Positions 8,578 through 16,674 of a DNA stretch of 64,000 nt are shown one piece after another. Source of the DNA: Pseudomethylobacillus aquaticus. GTDB taxonomy: Bacteria; Pseudomonadota; Gammaproteobacteria; Burkholderiales; Methylophilaceae. Below the pieces are notes generated by a model. That model searched no databases. It was not told the origin of the DNA and was given only the letters and a program-made list of their open reading frames with translations. How positions within the stretch are numbered: position 1 is the first letter of the stretch; the number at the start of each line of letters is the position of its first letter. The stretch spans positions 50,871 to 114,870 of the forward strand of contig NZ_RJVP01000008.1 in assembly GCF_003730115.1 (NCBI RefSeq), written 5' to 3'. The position numbers and the translations under genes were made by a program.

Positions 8578-9200
8578 GGCGACGATCCTGTTTCGGCCCG
8601 GTATGTGTCACTGGCTGCGAGCGCCTCCAGTTCATCCAGTGTGTTGATGTTGCAGAAGGCAGAGGCATCGTCAAAGCGCACGTGTACGCACTTGATGCTG
8701 TTCTGCCAGTGATCCACTTTGCGACCACCTTGCTGCAGAAATTGCTGCAGTCCCGGCAACAATTGAGTGCGACACAGGCAGAACACCGGTTGTGTTTGCC
8801 CGGCACTGCTGGCAACGGCGATCTCTGCGTCAGTTTCCAGTAGTGCAGCCAGCAGTCGCGGCGCCAGGTCTGCAGCTAACAGCGGCGCATCGCATGGTAC
8901 GCATAGCAGCAGGGCATGCCGGCTGGCGCGCATGCCGGCGGCTATCCCGGCCAGCGGGCCGGCAAAGTCGGTGATGTGGTCGCTGATGACAGGGTGGCCG
9001 AATGCCGCATATTGGGTTTGATGACGATTGGCGTTGATCAGCACTTCGCTGACTTGTGGGCGCAGGCGCTCCAGTACGCTGACGATCATGGGACGTGCCC
9101 GGTAATCTGCCAGACCTTTGTCCAGGCCGCCCATGCGGCGTGCCAATCCGCCAGCCAGGATCAGGCCGCTGATGGGGTGGGAGTGGGCTGGGGTGTTCAT
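8574..9200 (-). CDS. mobA: Molybdenum cofactor guanylyltransferase MobA
   Basis: MobA transfers GMP from GTP to molybdopterin. The 208-residue protein has the nucleotidyltransferase signature LILAGGLARRMGGLDKGL at about residues 14-31, GPLAGIAAGM, and CVPCDAPLL containing the metal-binding aspartate. It starts 33 bases after moaA and overlaps mobB by 4 bases. A bis-MGD enzyme (formate dehydrogenase or nitrate reductase type) is therefore expected elsewhere in the genome. Confidence 0.95.
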   Translation of the reverse strand: MNTPAHSHPISGLILAGGLARRMGGLDKGLADYRARPMIVSVLERLRPQVSEVLINANRHQTQYAAFGHPVISDHITDFAGPLAGIAAGMRASRHALLLCVPCDAPLLAADLAPRLLAALLETDAEIAVASSAGQTQPVFCLCRTQLLPGLQQFLQQGGRKVDHWQNSIKCVHVRFDDASAFCNINTLDELEALAASDTYRAETGSSP

Positions 9201-9233
9201 GTGGATGGTGCTGGTGCGGTGATGGATTGCGTA

Positions 9234-10238
9234 TCAGCCACCGGTGACGGACATGAAGCGCACCACGGCGGGTGTGGCCCGCTTGAGATCGAAATCATGA
9301 CCTTTGGGTTTGATCTGCATGGAACCCACGATGGCGGCGATCAGCGGCGCATCGTCTTCCGGGTGCTCGCGCAGCAGAGGCATCAGGTCCACTTTGCTGT
9401 CCTGACCCAGGCACAGGAACAACTCGCCCTTGCAGGTGATGCGTACGCGGTTGCAGGCTTCGCAGAAGTTATGGCTGTGCGGCGAGATCATGCCTATTCT
9501 GGTCTGCGTGCCCGCCACACGCCAGTAGCGCGCTGGCCCCCCTGTGGTTTCGGTGCTGGCGACCAGCGGGTAGTGGGCTTGCAGTAGCTTGAGGGTGTCG
9601 GCGTTGCTGACGCAGGTGCTATCACGTTCATGATCCACGGCACCCAGGGGCATCTCTTCGATGTAGGCGATGTCCAGGCCTTCTTCTATGGCGAACTTGA
9701 GCAGCGGCAGCGCCTCGTCGTCATTGATGCCACGCATCAGCACGGTATTCAGTTTGATGTTCTGGAAGCCAGCCAGTTTGGCAGCCTGGATACCGCGCAG
9801 CACCTTGTCCAGGTCACCCACGCGTGTGATGCGGCGGAAGCGTTCCGGGTCCAGGCTGTCCAGGCTGATGTTGATGCGCTTGACCCCCGCTTCACGCAGC
9901 CCGGCAGCCTGCTGTTCGAGCTGCGAGCCATTGGTGGTCAGCACCAGCTCACGCAGCCCGTCCAGCTTGCCTATGGTGTTGAACAGCCACAAGGCGTTTT
10001 TTCGTACCAATGGCTCGCCGCCAGTGATGCGCACCTTGCCTACGCCCAGAGCAACAAACACACGCACCAGGCGCGCGCATTCTTCCAGGCTCAGCACCTC
10101 ATTGCGTGGCAGAAACGTCATCTCCTCTGCCATGCAGTACACACAGCGGAAGTCGCAGCGATCGGTGATCGAAAGCCGGATGTAATCTACGGTGCGACCA
10201 TAACGGTCGACGAGTGTGGGACGGTCACTGCCTGACAT
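9234..10238 (-). CDS. moaA: GTP 3',8-cyclase MoaA
   Basis: MoaA is a radical SAM enzyme that starts molybdenum cofactor synthesis by rearranging GTP. The radical SAM cluster motif C-x3-C-x2-C is at residues 28, 32 and 35 (CDFRCVYC). The C-terminal cluster is FCEACNRVRITCKGELFLC, and the protein ends in the conserved Gly-Gly tail (VTGG) needed for activity. The 334-residue length is typical. It is the first gene of the cofactor operon; a short dyad lies upstream. Confidence 0.97.
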   Translation of the reverse strand: MSGSDRPTLVDRYGRTVDYIRLSITDRCDFRCVYCMAEEMTFLPRNEVLSLEECARLVRVFVALGVGKVRITGGEPLVRKNALWLFNTIGKLDGLRELVLTTNGSQLEQQAAGLREAGVKRINISLDSLDPERFRRITRVGDLDKVLRGIQAAKLAGFQNIKLNTVLMRGINDDEALPLLKFAIEEGLDIAYIEEMPLGAVDHERDSTCVSNADTLKLLQAHYPLVASTETTGGPARYWRVAGTQTRIGMISPHSHNFCEACNRVRITCKGELFLCLGQDSKVDLMPLLREHPEDDAPLIAAIVGSMQIKPKGHDFDLKRATPAVVRFMSVTGG

Positions 10239-10305
10239 GAGGGCCCTGATAATGGTGGCTTGATGAAGCGCCTTGGAGTTTCGATTCTAAGCGTTTAACC
10301 GGGTG

Positions 10306-10322
10306 TATACAATCCTGTATGC
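10306..10322. promoter_or_regulatory. Inverted repeat upstream of moaA
   Basis: On the plus strand TATACA-ATCC-TGTATG forms a short dyad (ATACA-N4-TGTAT) about 70-80 bases upstream of the moaA start. It could be a GntR-type or other dimeric regulator site. It is short and may be chance. Confidence 0.3.
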
Positions 10323-10408
10323 CAGCGGCTTGGGCACATCGGGCTGATTTGTCTGTCGCAAGATACGCTGAGCGCGGCCGGGCGCTCGGCCTCAAGCCCA
10401 GGATCGCT

Positions 10409-12052
10409 TCAGCCAGGCAGGCGTTGATACAGGCGAAAGCTTTCGCGGCGCTCAGCTGCGCGTTTTCCTTCCCAGATCAGCTGCCAGCGGTTGTCTGGCC
10501 AGACCTTGGCTTTGCCACGCTCGTCCTGGATCAAGTGGAAATCGCAGTCTTCTCCGCTGCTGACGGTGCGCAGATCTGTGTAGTAGTCGAGCAAGGCTTT
10601 TTGTGGCGTGCCCAGTCTGGTTTGCAGGATGCAGCGTGGAGTGGACTGGATCGCGTGGCCTATGCCCAGCATCACCGACTGATAGCTTCTGGCTGAATCG
10701 ATCCACGGTAGCCACAGTGTCATCAGCAGTGTCCAGACGATGGTCATGCCCACGGCCCAATCGGTGACTGCCGTGCGGTTGGAGCGCCTGGCCTTGATCA
10801 CGACCAGCAGCCAGACCAGCGTGGCCAGGCCGCCAGCCAGCAAGCCCCACCAGCTCAGCTCCGGGGTGGTCACGCCAGACAGGAACTGCATGCGTTCCTG
10901 GAGTTTTGCGGGGGCACCAAGCACCATCGCGTACCAGCCTAACCAGATCAACAAGCCCATGCTGCCAAACAACATCAAGCCAAACCAGTTGAGCAGGCCT
11001 GAGGCGCCGCGCTTCAAGGTTTCGATGCTGCCGCCCGCGAGCAACGCCAATGGTAGTAATAGCGGTAGTGTGTCGCTGCCCCGGTCTTCGCCAGCATAGC
11101 CCAGCCAAAGCAGACAGGCGCTGAAGAACACGAGCAGCAACTGAAAGCGCGGGTTAGTGAGTAATTCGCGGCGGAAATGCCACAGCCCCCATGCGGCGAT
11201 GGGGAGGGCCGGCCAGGCATACCAACCCAGGGTTTTTAAAAAATAAGCATGCTGCTGTTGGCCGAACTGGCTGATGCTGTGATGCCACCAGCCATACATC
11301 AAGGCTGGGTTGTCTGCCAACAGCAGTGCTGGCCATGCCAGCACGAGTGGCAGTGCGATCAGGCTGCCCAGCGTGATCGCGGTGAGGTAGGGCTTTCCCC
11401 GCCAGGCCTTGAACAGCAGGGGCATGCTCAGCATCGCGCTGACCAGAATCAATGCGGAGAGTATACCGGTGCTCAAGAAGCTGATGCTGATCGCGCTACC
11501 CAGCAGCACGCTGGCGCGATAGGGACGCCTACGGCTCAATGCCAGCGCATACAGCCCCATGGCACTGCCAGTGAGAGCGGCCAGTTGGGGCATCAAGGTG
11601 TGGGCGGCGATCACCAGTCCGATCGAGCTGATGAACACAAAGGTGGTGAGCCTGCCCCCACCTGTACCCCACAGTTCGCGCCCGGTCATGCCGATCAACA
11701 ATAGCGTTAATGCCATCCACACGCCGGTCGCGACACGCGCGCCGTCGTGCATGGGCAGGAGGGGGGACAGCAGCGCCGCACTGGCCGCCGCGGTGAGGTG
11801 GAACAGGGGCGGCTCGTGTACACCGGTTTCGCCGACGGCGACAGGCGCGATCAGCGAACCACCGTTGAGCATGTCCTTCACGATGCTGATGCTGTGGGAC
11901 TCGTCCGGCTTCCATGGTTGATGGCCGAACAAGCCGATGCAAACCCACAACGTGCACAGCAGGATCAGCAAGCGGGTCTTGGCATTCTCTCCGATGCGCG
12001 CGCGGGGTGTGGCAAGATTGCCTTGCCAGTCATGTTCCAGTTCAAATGCCAT
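10409..12052 (-). CDS. Polytopic membrane glycosyltransferase, ArnT/GT39-like
   Basis: A 547-residue integral membrane protein with about a dozen predicted helices. An early periplasmic loop carries WKPDESHSISIVKDML and, after a gap, GVHEPPLFH, matching the GT-C fold signature of lipid-linked sugar transferases (undecaprenyl-phosphate aminoarabinose transferase and protein mannosyltransferase relatives). A smaller soluble C-terminal domain follows the last helix. It probably moves a sugar from a polyprenyl phosphate onto an envelope acceptor; donor and acceptor are unknown. It stands alone between moaA and the terminator at 12152. Confidence 0.8.
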   Translation of the reverse strand: MAFELEHDWQGNLATPRARIGENAKTRLLILLCTLWVCIGLFGHQPWKPDESHSISIVKDMLNGGSLIAPVAVGETGVHEPPLFHLTAAASAALLSPLLPMHDGARVATGVWMALTLLLIGMTGRELWGTGGGRLTTFVFISSIGLVIAAHTLMPQLAALTGSAMGLYALALSRRRPYRASVLLGSAISISFLSTGILSALILVSAMLSMPLLFKAWRGKPYLTAITLGSLIALPLVLAWPALLLADNPALMYGWWHHSISQFGQQQHAYFLKTLGWYAWPALPIAAWGLWHFRRELLTNPRFQLLLVFFSACLLWLGYAGEDRGSDTLPLLLPLALLAGGSIETLKRGASGLLNWFGLMLFGSMGLLIWLGWYAMVLGAPAKLQERMQFLSGVTTPELSWWGLLAGGLATLVWLLVVIKARRSNRTAVTDWAVGMTIVWTLLMTLWLPWIDSARSYQSVMLGIGHAIQSTPRCILQTRLGTPQKALLDYYTDLRTVSSGEDCDFHLIQDERGKAKVWPDNRWQLIWEGKRAAERRESFRLYQRLPG

Positions 12053-12151
12053 AGGGGAATGATAGACGAATATTGCCGTTGAAAACTATCGGGGATGTTG
12101 CGCGACCAAGAGTTCGATTGGCCAAGAGTTAGATTGCCTGGCCGATAAAAC

Positions 12152-12177
12152 AAAAAGGCAGCCTAGGCTGCCTTTTT
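12152..12177. terminator. Bidirectional rho-independent terminator after rpmE
   Basis: AAAAAGGCAGCCT followed directly by AGGCTGCCTTTTT is a perfect 26-bp palindrome with A and T tracts, 16 bases beyond the rpmE stop. It ends the rpmE transcript. Confidence 0.88.
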
Positions 12178-12193
12178 ACCATGCAATGCGTGA

Positions 12194-12394
12194 TTACATG
12201 CCGTACTTTTGACGGAACTTCTCAACACGACCTGCGGTGTCGAGGATCTTTTGCTTGCCCGTGTAGAACGGATGGCATTGCGAGCAGACTTCGATAGAGA
12301 AGTCGCGGCCAGACGTGGAACGGGTCTTGAACTTGTTACCGCAGCTGCAGCTTACGCTGACTTCGGGGTAATTCGGATGTGTATCGGCCTTCAT
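12194..12394 (-). CDS. rpmE: 50S ribosomal protein L31
   Basis: The 66-residue protein starts at the ATG at 12394 ([12 protein letters not shown]), preceded by GAAAGAG; the longer open frame upstream does not match the family. It is the zinc-binding (C+) form: cysteines lie in VSCSCGNKF and [11 protein letters not shown], and the C-terminus reads [12 protein letters not shown]31 bridges the ribosomal subunits. A sigma70-like promoter lies just upstream. Confidence 0.96.
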   Translation of the reverse strand: MKADTHPNYPEVSVSCSCGNKFKTRSTSGRDFSIEVCSQCHPFYTGKQKILDTAGRVEKFRQKYGM

Positions 12395-12434
12395 ACGAGT
12401 GTCTCTTTCAATAAGCTTTTTCGCCAAGGGCGAG

Positions 12435-12463
12435 ATTATCAGTGAAAATCAAAAAATAATCAA
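12435..12463 (-). promoter_or_regulatory. Predicted sigma70 promoter of rpmE
   Basis: Read on the minus strand, TTGATT, a 17-base spacer and GATAAT end about 40 bases upstream of the L31 start codon. Spacing and position fit a housekeeping promoter driving rpmE independently of rho. Confidence 0.6.
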
Positions 12464-12502
12464 CCTAGTCTTCTTTGATTATGGGTATCGAGATCAATTG
12501 CC

Positions 12503-12639
12503 CCTGCCGCCATAGGCGGTAGGTGCGACCCGGTTGAGTCCCGGACCTCGAGCGCCTTACTTAGCCGCGGCGCATGGAATCGAAGAAGTCGCTGTTGTTC
12601 TTGGTGGCCTTCAGCTTGTCCAGCAGGAATTCCATCGCT
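12503..12639. repeat. Direct repeat copy 1: duplicated rho tail and downstream spacer
   Basis: This 137-bp stretch is nearly identical to 12671-12807 (I see four base differences: two in the 3' spacer and two in the coding part). It contains the last 25 codons of rho, the stop and about 60 bases beyond, including a hairpin-forming CCTGCCGCC-ATA-GGCGGTAGG palindrome at 12503-12523. The copies are separated by 31 bp (12640-12670). Confidence 0.92.
12561..12639 (-). pseudogene. Remnant copy of the 3' end of rho
   Basis: The coding part of repeat copy 1 reads [28 protein letters not shown], the same as the Rho C-terminus apart from one Gly-to-Ser change. An ATG is present but there is no evident ribosome-binding site and the product would be 24 residues. 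It is most simply a tandem-duplication scar. Confidence 0.75.
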
Positions 12640-12670
12640 GAGGGGTGGGGGCTCAAAAGGGAAAGCAGTG

Positions 12671-12807
12671 CCTGCCGCCATAGGCGGTAGGTGCGACCCG
12701 GTTGAGTCCCGGACCTCGAACGCTTTACTTAGCCGCGGCGCATGGAGTCGAAGAAGTCGCCGTTGTTCTTGGTGGCCTTCAGCTTGTCCAGCAGGAATTC
12801 CATCGCT
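12671..12807. repeat. Direct repeat copy 2: authentic rho tail
   Basis: Partner of 12503-12639. It covers the true rho stop (12729-12731), the last codons of rho and about 58 bases downstream, ending at the palindrome 12671-12691 (CCTGCCGCC-ATA-GGCGGTAGG). The palindrome may form the 3' hairpin of the rho message. Confidence 0.92.
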
Positions 12808-13988
12808 TCGAGGTCGTCCATCGGATACAGCAGTTTGCGCAGTACCCAGATCTTTTGCAGGATGTCCTTCTCGATCAACAATTCTTCACGGCGTGTGCCG
12901 GACTTATTGACGTTGATGGCGGGGTATTGGCGTTTCTCGGCCATGCGGCGATCCAGATGGATCTCCATGTTGCCAGTGCCCTTGAATTCTTCATAGATCA
13001 CGTCATCCATGCGCGAGCCGGTATCGACCAGTGCGGTGGCGATGATGGTCAGTGAGCCGCCTTCTTCGATGTTGCGTGCCGCACCGAAGAAGCGCTTGGG
13101 GCGTTGCAGCGCGTTGGCGTCCACGCCGCCGGTCAGTACCTTGCCGGAAGCCGGCACCACGGTATTGTAGGCGCGTGCCAGACGGGTGATGGAGTCCAGC
13201 AGGATCACCACGTCTTTTTTGTGTTCGACCAGACGCTTGGCTTTTTCCAGCACCATTTCAGCCACTTGTACATGGCGGGTGGCAGGCTCATCGAAGGTGG
13301 AAGCGACCACTTCACCCTTGACCGAGCGGGTCATTTCCGTGACTTCTTCCGGACGTTCGTCGATCAGCAGCACGATCAGCACCACGTCCGGGTGGTTGGA
13401 GGTGATGGCATGCGCGATATGTTGCATCATCACTGTCTTGCCGCTCTTCGGGCTGGCGACCAGCAGGCCGCGCTGGCCCTTGCCTATGGGGGCGATCATG
13501 TCGATGACGCGACCGGTGATGTTCTCTTCGCCACGTATGTCACGCTCCAGCTTGAGCGGCACGGTAGGGAACAGCGGGGTCAGGTTCTCGAACAGGATCT
13601 TGTGTTTGGTGTTCTCGGGTGGCTCGCCGTTGACGCTGTCGACTTTGACCAGCGCGAAATAGCGTTCGCCATCCTTGGGGGTGCGGATCTCGCCCTGGAT
13701 GCTGTCGCCGGTATGCAGGTTGAAGCGACGGATCTGCGAGGGTGACACATAGATATCATCTGGCCCGGCCAGGTAGGAGCTGTCTGGTGAGCGCAGGAAG
13801 CCGAACCCGTCCTGCAACACTTCCAGCGTGCCATCGCCAAAGATGCTGTCACCCTTCTTCGCCTTGTTCTTCAGCAGAGCAAAGATCAGATCCTGTTTGC
13901 GCATGCGGCTGGCGCTTTCGATCTCGTTGGCGATCGCCATTTCGACCAATTCAGTAACAGGTAGGTGTTTCAGATCAGATAAATGCAT
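12729..13988 (-). CDS. rho: Transcription termination factor Rho
   Basis: Rho is the hexameric RNA helicase that ends untranslated transcripts. The 419-residue protein has the N-terminal RNA-binding part ([19 protein letters not shown]), the Walker A motif ASPKSGKT, Walker [17 protein letters not shown], the Q-loop segment [13 protein letters not shown], and the C-terminal [15 protein letters not shown]. It follows trxA in the same direction, as in E. coli. A hairpin in the trxA-rho spacer could be part of a leader control, since rho is autoregulated in other bacteria. Confidence 0.98.
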   Translation of the reverse strand: MHLSDLKHLPVTELVEMAIANEIESASRMRKQDLIFALLKNKAKKGDSIFGDGTLEVLQDGFGFLRSPDSSYLAGPDDIYVSPSQIRRFNLHTGDSIQGEIRTPKDGERYFALVKVDSVNGEPPENTKHKILFENLTPLFPTVPLKLERDIRGEENITGRVIDMIAPIGKGQRGLLVASPKSGKTVMMQHIAHAITSNHPDVVLIVLLIDERPEEVTEMTRSVKGEVVASTFDEPATRHVQVAEMVLEKAKRLVEHKKDVVILLDSITRLARAYNTVVPASGKVLTGGVDANALQRPKRFFGAARNIEEGGSLTIIATALVDTGSRMDDVIYEEFKGTGNMEIHLDRRMAEKRQYPAINVNKSGTRREELLIEKDILQKIWVLRKLLYPMDDLEAMEFLLDKLKATKNNGDFFDSMRRG

Positions 13989-14054
13989 AGAGGAAGCTCG
14001 CTGGGGAGGAACAAGTGCGGGGGAATGGGAGTGTAAATTAAAGCCTGATTTCTA

Positions 14055-14076
14055 GCAGTACGGTGAGCGGTACTGC
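14055..14076. promoter_or_regulatory. Inverted repeat in the trxA-rho spacer
   Basis: GCAGTAC, an 8-base loop and GTACTGC form a perfect 7-bp stem about 70 bases upstream of the rho start, within the presumed rho leader. No T tract follows on the minus strand. It could be an attenuator or an mRNA stability hairpin. Confidence 0.4.
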
Positions 14077-14134
14077 AAAACTGCGTTGCCCGAATGATTC
14101 GGGCGCCAGGGAATCAGGCTCCAGACTAACGTGC

Positions 14135-14461
14135 TTAGATATTGCTGTCAATGAAGGCCGTGAGTTGGGACTTGGATAAAGCACCTACTTTGGTGGCTTC
14201 CACATTGCCATTCTTGAACAGCATCAGGGTGGGGATGCCGCGGATGCCATACTTGGGAGGCGTCTGCTGGTTCTCGTCGATATTCAGCTTGGCAACTTTC
14301 AGGCGGCCAGCGTACTCTTTGGAGATCTCGTCGAGGATAGGTGCAATCATCTTGCAGGGGCCGCACCATTCAGCCCAGTAATCTACCAGAACCGGCAGTT
14401 GCGATTGCAACACTTCCTGTTCAAAGCCCGCATCGCTAAGGTGCGTGATGTGTTCGCTCAT
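14135..14461 (-). CDS. trxA: Thioredoxin TrxA
   Basis: A 108-residue cytoplasmic thioredoxin with the active site WCGPCK (Cys33, Cys36), the cis-Pro loop [12 protein letters not shown] and no signal peptide. It reduces disulfides in ribonucleotide reductase and other targets. It lies immediately upstream of rho, the common proteobacterial order, and is divergent from the exported TlpA-like gene. Confidence 0.97.
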   Translation of the reverse strand: MSEHITHLSDAGFEQEVLQSQLPVLVDYWAEWCGPCKMIAPILDEISKEYAGRLKVAKLNIDENQQTPPKYGIRGIPTLMLFKNGNVEATKVGALSKSQLTAFIDSNI

Positions 14462-14636
14462 TGTGAACCTCTATGTGAAATGAATTCTGTGGGGGAGTGG
14501 GAATACAACGTATAGCTATCGTAGCGAAATTTGGCTACGAAGTGAAGCGTTGCCAGCAGCATGTTTTCGTATGATGCTGGTTGCTGACATGTTCCGGTTT
14601 CAACCCTGATGGTGATTTTTGAAAGGAATAGACGCT

Positions 14637-15113
14637 TTGTTTACCCGTATGGTTCTATTGGTTTTACTTACTTTTCAACTGGTGTCGCAAGCGCATATGG
14701 CGACCGCCGGCACTGAATTCAAGCTCACGGATACGCAGGGCAAGCAACACAAGCTCAGTGATTATCGCGGTAAATGGGTGCTGGTGAACTACTGGGCCAC
14801 CTGGTGCCCACCCTGTCTGGAAGAGATCCCGGATCTGAACGCCTTATACGACAAGCGCAAGGATGTGATGCTGATCGGGGTGGTGATGGACTATTCCGAC
14901 ATGGCCAAGGTCAACCGTTATGTGGACGACATGCTCATGTCCTATCCCATCGTAGAGGGTAGGCCAGAGGTCATCGCGCAGATCGGCAGCGCCGAAGTGC
15001 TGCCTTCCACTTACCTCTATGACCCGGCAGGCCGCCTGGTAAAGACCAGGCGCGGACTGGTCACGCGGCAATACATCGAACAGCTGATCGATACAAAGCC
15101 AGCCCAGCCCTAG
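14637..15113 (+). CDS. Exported TlpA-like thioredoxin-fold protein
   Basis: A periplasmic thioredoxin-fold protein of about 158 residues with a signal peptide (MVLLVLLTFQLVSQAHMATA), the redox motif WATWCPPC and a cis-Pro segment (EVLPSTYLYD). It resembles TlpA/ResA-type reductases that reduce cytochrome c haem-site cysteines or copper chaperones. The start chosen is TTG at 14637, about 8 bases after AAAGGA; a TTG at 14619 and an ATG at 14649 are alternatives, all leaving the signal peptide intact. It stands alone, so the client is unknown. Confidence 0.85.
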   Translation: MFTRMVLLVLLTFQLVSQAHMATAGTEFKLTDTQGKQHKLSDYRGKWVLVNYWATWCPPCLEEIPDLNALYDKRKDVMLIGVVMDYSDMAKVNRYVDDMLMSYPIVEGRPEVIAQIGSAEVLPSTYLYDPAGRLVKTRRGLVTRQYIEQLIDTKPAQP

Positions 15114-15128
15114 GGCCTGGCGGCTGTG

Positions 15129-15431
15129 TCAGGCTGGTACCGGGATGCTGTTGCCTTCGGCGTCCAGTACATTGAGCTGGTTCTCATCAGCAAAGTGCAT
15201 CAGCTGTTGAAAACCTTCCGGATTGACATCACGCAATTTCAGATCCACCGCCAGGCAGCGTACGCCATTCACCACGCGTGGCTTCAGGTAAGGCGAGTAG
15301 CGCAACTTGCGATCTGCCCCGAAACTGGCATAGGTGCTGCACATGCGGTCCACCCAGTCGCTGGGGCGGAACGGCTTGCCTGCGCGGGTCAGGCCTTCGA
15401 TGATGATTTCGTTGCTGGCGGTGGTAGTCAT
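15129..15431 (-). CDS. DUF3579-family protein
   Basis: A 100-residue soluble protein starting at ATG 15431 (MTTTASNEIIIEGL); an in-frame TTG three codons upstream is less likely. SNEIIIEGLTRAGKPFRPSDW, shortened here to its core EGLTRAGKPFRPSDWVDR, and the LRYSPYLKP segment match the DUF3579 family common in Beta- and Gammaproteobacteria. No function is established. It is convergent with the TlpA-like gene. Confidence 0.8.
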   Translation of the reverse strand: MTTTASNEIIIEGLTRAGKPFRPSDWVDRMCSTYASFGADRKLRYSPYLKPRVVNGVRCLAVDLKLRDVNPEGFQQLMHFADENQLNVLDAEGNSIPVPA

Positions 15432-15467
15432 ACAATCCAAAGCGTCATTTAATGTTGGTTGATTGTA

Positions 15468-16061
15468 TCATTTCGATACGGCTTCGACGTACTCGAACAC
15501 CTTGACGACCTTGTTGACGCCGCTGATATTGCGGGCGATCTCAACCGCATCATCCGCTTCTTTCTGCGTCACTACGCCCATCAGGAACACCGTACCATTT
15601 TCAGTCACCACTTTGACGTGATTGGCATTGAACAGGTTCTCTTTCACGAAACTGGCTTTTACCTTGGTAGTGATATAGGCATCGGCACTGCGTGTTTGTA
15701 GCGAAGTCTTGGGGGCGATAACCAGTTCATTGGTCACATGGCGTACGTTGGGGTAACTCTTGACGATGGCTTCTGGCGCGGTACGGCTCTTTTCATCAAA
15801 GGCTTCGCCGGTGATCAACACATTACGGTTGAAGCTGGTGACGTTGGCATGTACCGCATCGCCGACTTCCTGGCTGATCTGATGGTTGGCTTTCAGCTCG
15901 ATGCCTTCGTCATCCACCACATTGCCTGCGCTGCGGCGGTCAATGGCAACCGAGCCTGCCGTGGCGGCCCCGCCTACCACCACGGGTACGCAGGCATTCA
16001 GTTGGGTGGCCAGCGTGGCCAATACGAGGACTTTAAGCATGGTGCTGGAAGTTGTGGACAT
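15468..16061 (-). CDS. dolP: Outer-membrane lipoprotein with two BON domains, DolP/YraP-like
   Basis: A 197-residue lipoprotein: the signal peptide ends in the lipobox LNAC (Cys24), followed by two BON domains at about 46-115 and 120-190, the second containing VTENGTVFLMGVVTQKEADDAVEIAR in two typical blocks. DolP keeps outer-membrane integrity and helps BamA function. AGGAG precedes the ATG at 16061. In E. coli the order is rsmI/lpoA-yraN-diaA-dolP; here the same set is present but the diaA position holds no gene. Confidence 0.9.
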   Translation of the reverse strand: MSTTSSTMLKVLVLATLATQLNACVPVVVGGAATAGSVAIDRRSAGNVVDDEGIELKANHQISQEVGDAVHANVTSFNRNVLITGEAFDEKSRTAPEAIVKSYPNVRHVTNELVIAPKTSLQTRSADAYITTKVKASFVKENLFNANHVKVVTENGTVFLMGVVTQKEADDAVEIARNISGVNKVVKVFEYVEAVSK

Positions 16062-16258
16062 AAGGGCTCCTGTTCAGTTGTGTCGGAATTTAGCTACGAG
16101 ATTCATCGAATGCATAGACATGGATCTGATTGTTTACCATGCAGGCATGTTGGTGTGAGTTGAAGGCGTAAATTGCCAGATTGCATCATATCGAACTTGT
16201 GCAGTTACCTTAGCATGGAGTCGTGAACGGTGTGTGAAGTTCCATACAGCGAGTCCAT

Positions 16259-16310
16259 AGCAGAGTTCGGTAGCAGAGTTCGGTAGCAGAGTTCGGCAGC
16301 AGAATTCGAT
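16259..16310. repeat. Four tandem 13-bp repeats
   Basis: AGCAGAGTTCGGT is repeated at 16259, 16272, 16285 and 16298, the last two with one and three changes. They lie in the 277-bp spacer 16062-16338 between yraN and dolP, where many relatives carry diaA. The rest of that spacer shows no open frame I can support. Such repeats usually arise by slippage. Confidence 0.85.
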
Positions 16311-16338
16311 AGCCAGGCAAGATCATCCCGACAACAGC

Positions 16339-16674
16339 TTAGAACGCATTGCATATCCATTCGATATCGCCGGTTGCCAGTGACGACATCAAGATCACAT
16401 CGAAGCGGCAAGGCTGATTGCCATGGCTTTGCAGGTAATAGTCTGCCGTGATGCGTAGTTTACGTTGTTTGTCCGCCGTGATGCTGGCCAGTGCGCCGCC
16501 ATAATCAGCATGACGGCGTAAACGCACTTCCACGAACACCAGTGTCTGACTGTCCTGCATGATCAGATCGATCTCGCCATAGCGGCTACGAAAATTGCGT
16601 TCCAGCAAACGCAGCCCCTGATGCTGCAGATAGTCAGCTGCCAATGCTTCGGCTTGCGCGCCAGTGCTGGTCAC
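16339..16674 (-). CDS. yraN: UPF0102 family nuclease-fold protein YraN
   Basis: A 111-residue protein of the YraN/UPF0102 family, which has a Holliday-junction-resolvase/endonuclease-like fold of unproven function. AEALAADYLQHQGL, ERNFRSRYGEIDLIM and VFVEVRLRR give the family's E-D-E-V-R catalytic-type residues. Its start overlaps the lpoA stop by 4 bases (16671-16674), so it is translationally coupled. Confidence 0.93.
   Translation of the reverse strand: MTSTGAQAEALAADYLQHQGLRLLERNFRSRYGEIDLIMQDSQTLVFVEVRLRRHADYGGALASITADKQRKLRITADYYLQSHGNQPCRFDVILMSSLATGDIEWICNAF

Noticed and set aside
12503..12570. The rho trailer repeat considered as a tRNA gene because of its GC-rich stems
   Set aside because: No cloverleaf, anticodon arm or T-arm consensus can be formed.
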